This document shows, one piece after another, positions 56,037 through 64,000 of a DNA stretch of 64,000 bases; position 1 is the stretch's first letter; every line of letters begins with the position of its first letter. The translations under genes were made by a program, and so were the position numbers. The notes beneath the pieces were generated by a model. The model searched no databases. It had not been told where the DNA came from and saw only the letters and a program-made list of their open reading frames with translations. This DNA is from Isoetes taiwanensis (lineage: Eukaryota > Streptophyta > Lycopodiopsida > Isoetales > Isoetaceae), in contig JAJEKV010000183.1 in NCBI GenBank assembly GCA_021234155.1, positions 1 to 64,000 of the forward strand, given 5' to 3'.

Positions 56037-58900
56037 GATTCTTGCAAGATCACGGGATATTGTAGCTTTTGAACCCGTGATTGGGTTGCCTTCACAAGCG
56101 ATGGTCAAGCATGCAATTTTAGAAAACCTTAAAGATGGATTGGAAGAGGTAAAATGCTCTAATAGTGGTGATAAATTGGCCGCCAAGCACTCGGTTTATC
56201 AATGGTTGTTGGGAAAAATGGTGATTTGAAGCAAAAGGGAATTGCTTGCAAGATGCTCAAATGCCATCCCCGAAATCTTTCATATGCTGCTAGCAGAAGA
56301 AAGAGAATGGCAATTGCTGGTTCAAACATTTGGGCATTAGCAGGCAGGAAGGCTAGATCTGATCGTTTGGATGAAGAAACCAAGCTAAAAGTCATCCAGT
56401 TCTGGCTTAACAACACCAAGGTTTCACCAAAGTACAGGGATGTGAGGAAAAAAAGAAGCGAGGCAATCCAGTATCTTGACATTCCTCAGGTATTAAAGCT
56501 TTTGTCAAAGAAACTATTACATTTCAGTTTCTTTGTTGTTTTCATGTACATTTTCATGCACATATGTGAACTCCTCTACTAATCTTAGTTTACTTGCTTT
56601 GATGTAACCTTTTCGGTCTGTTTTGCTTACTGTATTATACATGTAAATGAGGTTTATGGGGTCATCTACTTGCCCTTGGAAGTATTTCATGTATATTATG
56701 TGATATATATGTACATAGTGTAAGGATGTAAGATTAAATGTGCCGAAGTGAACTCCTTTGCCAATCTTAGTTTACTTGCTTTGATGTAGCCTTTTCGGTC
56801 TGTTTTACTTAATGTATTATACATGTAAATGAGGTTTATGGGGTCATCTACTTGCTCTTGGAAGTATTTCATGTATAATATGTGATATATATGTACATAG
56901 TGTAAGGATGTAGGATTAAATGTGCTATAAATTGATACTATACATAATCTACTGTACATATGTCTTGAATATGTCTTGATTCAATCAAATCTTTTACATG
57001 TACAACCGATATGTAACTTGGTATACATAGTATTTCTTACTTATGTCTTCGGATATGTAAGGTATTCAATGCACGATCTTCTCCAACTTACCTATTTTCT
57101 TTTTGCAATGTGCAGGCCGAAATTTGTATGAGCGGTTTGTGGAGGAGAATCCAGATGCGAGATGTTGGTATTAGAATGTTGAATACCGAAACCAAGTTGC
57201 ATAAGGAAATTGAAGGAGAGAAACACTTGTTGTTGTGTCAAGCATGAACAAGCAAGAGAATTTCGAGAAAAGCTTTCAACTCTATGAGGAAAGTTTCACA
57301 TAAATTGCAGTTGCAATTGTGATGTATGTCTTTGTTGGTACACATGATGGGGTTTGTCGGGCACAAAAGCTTACATTTTGTAATGTTAGCACTCTTTGGA
57401 GAGAAATGGTTTGCCAAAAGAGGAAAGGGAAGAGTGGCACAATCTAAAAGTGCATAAGGGGGATTGTGAAAAATGTGGTAAGCAAAAGATTCCCTTATGT
57501 CCAAAAGAGACCGATCGAGAATAATGAAGATGATGTTAAATGGCGGGCTTCATTGTTATATGGACGAGAAGTCAAGGAAGGGCACTTCTAGAAGACTAAG
57601 ATTGGTGGAGAAGCAAACAGATGCTCCTTTCATGTTATCCGCCATGTTTGATCACATGAAAAAGTTTGTGCATCACAACTTTGCAACTCATTGGCGTGAG
57701 CAAGGAATTTAGGAGAAGCATTGAGTCTAAGAGATGATTCGCGTGATATCAGTAGTAGACTTTGCAGAAAATTACACATTGTAGCCCTTCAAAGAAGTGC
57801 AAATCGAACATTGGAATGAGACGGATCACTATTTTGGTACACATCACTCTCTTCAAGGTAAATGGTAAGATTCTGCGTAAGACTGTTCACTTATATGTTT
57901 TCGATGATAGAAGTCATGACACACATTTTGTACAACATGCATTTCAACTTCATCTTCGGTGGTAGGATCTCACATCGCGGTATCATCTCGTGGTCGGATG
58001 GTTTGTCTTTGCTCAATTCAAATCGAGGTAAGATCATTCTATTTCATATATCAGGTACCATTGTCGCGATGGCATTCGTGTACAATGGAATTTCTTTGGA
58101 TCGGGGCATGGGAAGGGGAACATGATGGAGAATTTTGCCAAGGCCAAGCAACTCTTGGCCGATGAGCAAAGAAGAGAGAGCATGGGATTGAAATAAAGGG
58201 TGCTCATGATGCCCGTGTTGTTTTGAGAAACAAGAAATCTCAAGTTAAGAGGAGTGTATTGGGAAGTGAAGGAGAATTTGAGATTGATGTGTCAAAGCCA
58301 TTTGATGTGCAACCCCTTCCTAGTGTCCAAAGCGGGTTTGTGTATCTTCCATAAGTCCAGGAGGACCCAACCTTCTTGATGGTTAGACCACTATCTTGTT
58401 TTTGCAAAGGTGCTGCATAAACTTTGAATATGTGCATGTGAGTCTATTCAACATTGTGGAAAGTGGACATTGAAGAAGCTAGTCCCATGTGCACATCTTT
58501 GAAGGTATGTAATTGGAATCTAAACCGCAATGTTTGCAAATGAGGTAGAGGAGTTACATGATGTGATCTGGTTTGGTGATAATTTTGCTTCTTTTGCTCT
58601 TCCCGGTAATGAGGAAGATATGTCATACTATGTTCTTGCTTGCACTAGAGAAAAGCATGTATTGGATCAAACAGTCATTGATGATTACAAGAATGAGCAT
58701 CATGCGGTGACGTGATCATATCGGCTTTACTATCATCAGAAATTGCCAAGTTGCCATAACAAATATAAGCTATTGGATGATAGAGAAGTATTGGTGCCGA
58801 TGAGAGTCCTGTTATTGGAGCTAAATTTCCCATGAAGAAGATAAATCACCGGGGTTAAAGGTGCTAGTGCGGCTTTTGCATTGTCGATGATGTGCATGAG
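56037..58900 (+). pseudogene. Transposase-like gene with SDG and GHGKG signatures, intron-containing, decayed
   Basis: Exon 1 ends at 56488 (...AIQYLDIPQ|GTATTA). It carries KQKGIACKMLKCHPRNLSYA, WALAGRKARSDRLDEETKLK and VIQFWLNNTKVSPKYRDV. The intron ends at 57115 (TGCAG). Exon 2 begins with NLYERFVEENPDAR, then cysteine-rich pieces (CSCNCDVCLCW; CEKCGKQKIPLCPKE), then YVFDDRSHDTHFVQHAFQLH, WSDG with FAQFKS, and FFGSGHGKGEHDG. Later comes HDVIWFGDNF-like sequence near 58560. I associate this order of DD(R)..D, WSDG..QFK and GHGKG..DG with a widespread, poorly named plant transposase-like family. Exon 2 has many frame changes. The intron holds a 182 bp tandem duplication. Cut-and-paste transposition is the likely ancestral role; the exact superfamily is not known to me. 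Confidence 0.62.
56568..56931. repeat. 182 bp tandem duplication within the intron
   Basis: Copies start at 56568 and 56750 (GAACTCCT; CTTAGTTTACTTGCTTTGAT; GGGGTCATCTACTTGC) and are about 95% identical by eye, so the duplication is fairly recent. Confidence 0.92.
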
Positions 58901-60929
58901 ATGTTGCTAGGAAGTCTTCGAAATGGTGGATGCCTTGGATTAGGTGAAGGCTTTGAATTTGCAAAGGCTTTGTATTGTGTTACTTTTTGAATTGAATTGA
59001 ATTTGCAAATTGGTTTGTCTTTGTGTGAACTACTGGTTTGTAAAATATAGCATGGAACATGTTGAAGTTCAAATTGTAGACAAGTGCAAAAGGTACACAT
59101 AATTATATTTCGGAGCAAATAGTACGGTGTACAATAACTTAAGAAGCGAGGCCTAATCACTATGTCATTTGGAACATAATATCTCATTACTATTGCATCA
59201 TGCGCCTTTCTTCCAACGGTTTTCGGGATTTACATGTGCTAAACAGAGCACTTTGTTTGTTGGGCATTCTCACGGCTATTGGAAGGCCGGTCCACCCTAT
59301 TGGTGATCAACTACTTACGCAAAGGATGGTCTCCCCCAAGGATTATGTAGTAAACCTTGGACTGCAAGTAGATTTAGCAAATTGCTTGAGTATCCGAATC
59401 ATCGATTCTCTCAACCATTTCCCAAAGCTCGGGAAGCATGGTATTCGACCTTGGATTAGTCCCCCGGCAAACATATTGGGAACTTAGATTTGTTTCTTCT
59501 ATATCGGTTGGTTGAAGATCTACTTCATTTGGTTGAAGAATTTGACACTTGTTTTGTAGATCATTCCTTACACCTACAATGCATACAAAATTATTAGTAT
59601 ATCATGTGAAAGCTTAAGCTGTATTACCTAAGTTATGTACATACATTTTGTATTGCAAAAGCTCTACAACATACAACATCTAAGCATAATTGTATTACCT
59701 AAGTTAGATACATACTGCGAAGATGTGCCCGTGTCCTCGACTTGTTTGCTATCGATGTACCGGCACACTCATCTTGTACCCCACCTTCATCATCTTCACT
59801 AGATTCTTCTATTATTGTGAATCTCTTCAACCGTGATGCTAGGCTTCTTAATTAGCAAGCAACCTCTATTGCAAAAGCTCCATAAACTATCAATGTTTTC
59901 ACCATATTGAGATTTTATGCATTTCACTCTTGTGTCATTGTATGCACGAGAAGTATCAAATTGATGCTCTTGGACATAAGTGGTAAAGTCATTTGCATTC
60001 TTCAAGCCTACAAACCAGTCAAATAGCCAACACAAATCTTTGTCTTCACTAGGTTAGCTTTGGGATGCCATCTTGGTATGCAAAGAAGAGCAACCCTCAT
60101 TGAAGATACATTTGAAAGGAAGGTCATTAATCATAACACATCTATTTCCGTATTCTCGGATACTTGAGGAGTGGAATATCCAAAGGGAAAAGAAATATAT
60201 ACGTCTCCATCATTGACCTCTAAGAAGAGGGTCCAACATCTATTGCCACCATAAATGAATTTAAATCTTGGTATGCCTTGCTCATACAACTTGTCTACAA
60301 TGGTCGCCGAGAACATCCAAGGGAAGATCGACCAAAGCGATAAATCCCAATGGTTGGAACACCAAGACAACAATGATTTTCGACAATGGGCGACAAAAGA
60401 AGACTCCATCAGGTAATTGGATTGACACTTGAGTGCCATTATAGTCCGGGTGCTGATTTACAATAGTAACCCAAAATGCCTTGGAGATCAAATATAATAA
60501 GCCCCGTAAGTAATCCAGGCGCGTTAGGTTAGCCATACATCTAACGACCAAGCCTAAGGATAAGACAGAAAAGTCTAAACTAATTCTAGTTTTTAACCCT
60601 TGATAGAAATTAAAGCGTTGCAAACAATTTCTTATTCAAATAAATTTCAAAGTACAATAGTCAATTAGCTTTAAATTCCATAAGTTGGAATGAGTTTAAC
60701 TACCACTCTTACGCCTGAGGCCGGTGACAACTTGTTTTGTCTCATCTCTTCTTCTCAAACCATATTCAATCATGGCTTTTATTAATACATTTCTTACGCT
60801 AAGTGCAAAATCCTTGTCGAACCATGTTGATAAAAACGCAACAAACACAAGAATTAAGATGCGCTATAATAAAACATCCCAAAAGATTTATGTGAAATAT
60901 AAGAACAACTCACCATGCTTTTAGAATTC
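58901..60929. other. Unidentified minus-strand coding-like pieces downstream of Ulp1-like domain
   Basis: The minus strand has several open stretches. At 60035-59799 it reads CWLFDWFVGLKNANDFTTYV. At 60439-60131 it reads FPWMFSATIVDKLYEQGIPR, then NRCWTLFLEVNDGDVYISFP, which has a B3-domain-like cadence, but not enough to call. They could be further exons or cargo of the element that carries the Ulp1-like domain. Confidence 0.35.
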
Positions 60930-61360
60930 ACTTGGGCATCCACAAAAGCTTGCATAAAGGCCATCACATAAAGACCGCAGACTTACATTATCTCGGTTGT
61001 TGTGGAACCCTGCGGAATAGTTTCCTTCTTTCTTTGCATTCTTCACATATAATTCAACTCGTGAGCTAGAGTTGGTTAGATATGTGATGACATCCTTATG
61101 AAGCCCTGCACACACAAATGAGAACATGCAACTAAGATTTAAGCAAGCGGCGGTGGTACATATATCGATAGAAAATGCTCACATATTTAGGAGTTTGTTT
61201 GTCCTTTGTTATACCGGTCATGGAGTTCAACACAATAATTGCGGGAGAAGCCATTGAGGTGGTGCGCAATTTTTGCTTGAACTCTAAAACAAAAATCACC
61301 AAAACATGATGGGCAGGGTCCTCAACTTGGCTGGAACCATAATATCTTGGCATTTACTAA
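60930..61360 (-). pseudogene. Ulp1-type (C48) cysteine protease domain, decayed
   Basis: Ulp1 proteases remove SUMO-like modifiers. On the minus strand the order is PRYYGSSQVEDPAHHVLVIF (catalytic His in HHVLVIF), then ASPAIIVLNSMTG (the family D-S-M/L with Asp changed to Asn), then after a frame change HNNRDN and CGLYVMAFMQAFVDAQVN (catalytic Cys in xCGLYVM). Plant CACTA and Mutator elements often carry such domains. The Asp to Asn change and the frame breaks argue against activity. Confidence 0.6.
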
Positions 61361-63906
61361 CAACAATGCCTTGTAGCCCTTTCTCAATGCAGCATACACC
61401 GACCGTCCCATACTATTAGCATCCGGGGCTAATCTTTTAAATGCTTGCCCGATAAGTCAAAAGTTTTCTCGAAGGGAAGAAAAAGAAGACATCTCGCCAT
61501 TTGGATGTCAATGTCTTTGCTCACATACCTTCCGAATATGTCTAAATGTCTACGTTAGACATGTGCCTATCTTTAAACAATGTCTCCACACAATATTTTG
61601 TGACCTTAATCGAGAGGTTCGGCTTTGGAGCGGATAGAATGGAACCATTGTCCAAGGTTATCCATGTCTTCGCAAAACCAAGCATCAATGGTAACTAGCA
61701 TAAAACACATATTTACTAATCCAATTACACTTACGGTTGCTCAACCGATGTCGACTTCTAGTTCTCTTAGTGGGCGCGACACCTTTGTATCTTTTCTTTT
61801 TCTTGACTCTTTCTCGTTCACACCACTATCCTCAGATCCGTTTCTATCCCTCAGATTCCTCCTTCTCTTGCTTCACCACAACCACCGCTTCATATCCGTA
61901 GCCACATTCTCCACTAAAATTTCTTCAATTACCGGTTGTATATGTTCTGTCTTTACATGATTCTTCAATCTTTTTTCGATTGTAGTTCCAACTAAGGCCA
62001 TAGATCCACTAGTTTCCCTGTTTTTCGCGAATAATAAAATGTATGAACATGCAATAACTAAATGCAATAAGTAGTTTTTGACTTACCACTTGAAAACAAA
62101 AGCATTTCAAGTTTTGGTCCGATGATGTGGCATTGGCTTTAGAATTGGTACCCCTCGCACCTTGTGCAGAATTGTTTTCTTTGGAGTGTCAAGACCTCTA
62201 CAATAATATATTTTTTTCTTTAGAGTGTCGAGGCGGCTTCATTGTTCTCCTATTTCATTTGGTTCCAATACTACAAGATAACTCATTGTCAACAACAAGC
62301 ATAAACATCAAGAAAATGTAGAAATTAAACTAATATGGACACACACTGTGTTGCCACATTCACTCTTTGCTTCAGGGAGCTCAATTTGTTGTGCATATGA
62401 AGCTACAATTGTAGCTTTGCTTGTGACAACTGTATACATTATTAAAAAATGAGCTCAATTTGCTTCCTTATAAAATCCAAAGAAATTCATTTAAAACTAA
62501 TTACTTACTTGATGTTCCTTTTCCTCCTCTCTCATGCTCTCGCTACAAATGTGTTCAATGTGTTGAGAGGTGACCTAGATGTGGGCCGGGGTTGACTTAT
62601 CATGCTTCCCTCCATAATAATCATCTACACAACTTGAAAAATCAAGTGTCTTTGTTTTTGGGAGGATCTACTACTGTTTCTTGCAGGCATGCATACGAGG
62701 TGAAATTGAAATACATATGAAAATACCATAACCACATATCACATACCTTTCTCGGCTTCTTTATACTACCCATGTCACCTGCAAGAATGAAAGCATTACC
62801 AATAATAACTAGATGGTCAGAAAAGAAATGTACAATCGTAAAAGCAATGTACAATCCAATTCCAAATGTACTCCACTCCATGTATATTATTGCTTGCGGA
62901 AACTATATGCATTTTATGTACCCACATCCAAATGTATCATAAATGCATTCCATGTAGTTTGTATTAGATATATTAGATATATGTATTTGGAGCCAAGTGT
63001 AGAAAAGCTTCTTTGGAAAATTGTAATTGCATTAAAATGTATCATAGAGTACAAAGATGTATTAAAATGTCCCCAAGATGAAGACCACATGTTATACAAA
63101 TGTACACACAGTGGGTTACCTACTTATCCTATTTTCTTAGTACATAAAAGTAACTCCTCAATAATATCGGCAACATTTGTACATCATGCACATTAATAAT
63201 ATGCATGTACTAACATGATGTTTACACAAACCTAGAAAAGCAAAACGATCCAACCCTACAAATCTTCACTTCAACCTACATTTTAAAACCCAAATGTAAT
63301 TAATATACTACGAGAACAATTAATGCACAACCAATGCACAACTTCTAACTAATATCCATCTACCAATCTTACACCTGAACTAATAAAGAAAGACATGAAA
63401 GAAATCGATTATGCATGCTTACCTTTTCCAATCAGCCCCAATGCACGAGGTAGATTCACATCCCATGTGCTGACTGGTACCGCCTTGCTTGTTCCTCGTG
63501 CTAGCAAGATAGGAGATACATAATAGGCTGATGGGATGTCCGCAAGATGCCAATACCATGGGGAGGAACCAAAACACCGCCGCATAATTTGTGCGGGATG
63601 AAAATCAACATTTGGTCGCTCTGCAAACTGAAACCAAAGAAAGAGGAGGAGGCTGCAAGCTAAGGACCGAGGAGTGATCTTTGTGTCCCCCTCCTCAATT
63701 ACTCTCTTTTTTGAAGACCTTAAATTGAGTTCAGAATCTAGCTGCCTCAACTCGGATGCTTTTGCTTCCACTTCCTTGCTAAGCTCGCCTAGATCCCCGC
63801 CCCACTTGCTCTTCAAGGCAATTGCATCCTCCACCTTCCATTTTATGTGCTCAAGCTTCATAGCACTACCGTCACTTCCATCCATCTGTTGTTGAAATGC
63901 CTCCAA
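61361..63906 (-). pseudogene. Upstream coding pieces of the Ulp1-like gene, unidentified
   Basis: The minus strand at 63906-63409 reads a coiled coil (MEAFQQQMDGSDGSAMKLEH; LGELSKEVEAKASELRQLDS), followed by LFLWFQFAERPNVDFHPAQI. At about 62070-61740 it has a Lys/Arg/Glu-rich disordered stretch (IEKRLKNHVKTEHIQPVIEE; SRKRKDTKVSRPLRELEVDI). These precede the protease domain on the same strand, matching a long N-terminal extension. Introns or decay separate them. The assignment to one gene is inference. Confidence 0.4.
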
Positions 63907-64000
63907 CTCGACATCGATTCAAGTAATTAGTCTCTACCTCATGGACTAGCTTAGAATATCTTGCCCTTTCCCTTCCCTATGCTTCAAAGTCTCGTGATAG

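Noticed and set aside
60131-60623. B3 DNA-binding domain
   Set aside because: The cadence is similar, but key B3 positions cannot be aligned with confidence.
1-64000. CRISPR arrays, bacterial operons, riboswitches
   Set aside because: Nothing in the window has prokaryotic organisation; spliced genes and plant elements exclude it.

Overview
This window looks like nuclear DNA of a land plant from a gene-poor, transposon-rich region. The evidence is a split plant-type MSRA gene with GT-AG splicing, a PPR gene fragment, a chromodomain Ty3/gypsy element primed by initiator tRNA-Met, CACTA TNP2 domains, a Helitron_like_N domain, a plant DDE_1 transposase and a plant non-LTR RT tail. I cannot name the species. 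Several decayed families (the LINE tail, and the transposase with SDG/GHGKG signatures) have a flavour I associate with ferns, lycophytes or gymnosperms, but that is only an impression. Many reading frames are broken by one- or two-base indels, so decay and uncorrected long-read error cannot be separated here.

Layout. 1-7.6 kb: tandem array of a GC-rich ~1.1 kb unit; the last unit holds a nested triplication of a ~297 bp segment. 7.6-16.65 kb: a decayed CACTA element with TNP2 on the minus strand, GACG-rich subterminal repeats, a SET-like fragment and a plus-strand host-like gene fragment. 17.8-18.5 kb: pogo-type DDE_1 transposase remnant. 19.5-21.9 kb: unidentified minus-strand coding pieces interrupted by a Mutator-type MITE with a 9 bp target duplication and by an LTR/PBS fragment. 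26.2-27.2 kb: LTR-like sequence holding a tiny poly(A) insertion with a 17 bp duplication. 29.86-31.03 kb: the one clearly intact host gene, a two-exon methionine sulfoxide reductase A. 34.0 kb: a CACTA-type double-hairpin MITE. 34.8-37.0 kb: a LINE RT tail abutting a Helitron fragment. 39.5-53.2 kb: a PPR gene split by a 13.2 kb Ty3/gypsy element with both LTRs and a 5 bp target duplication. 54.1-54.7 kb: unidentified minus-strand gene pieces. 56.0-58.9 kb: an intron-containing transposase-like gene. 59-64 kb: minus-strand pieces including a Ulp1-type protease domain.

The most unusual feature is inside the gypsy element. Read on the minus strand it runs LTR, PBS, an extra ORF, further accessory ORFs, gag, protease, RT-RNase H, integrase-chromodomain, PPT, LTR. 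The extra ORF (49205-50424) joins an unrecognised ~200-residue domain and a coiled coil to a histone H3-like tail and histone fold, just ahead of gag. The same element therefore encodes a chromodomain (a class known to read methylated H3 tails) and an H3-like protein that keeps an ARKS tail motif. This copy has a ~46 nt deletion in the H3 core that shifts frame. I know of no described plant element with this arrangement, but I could not search for one.
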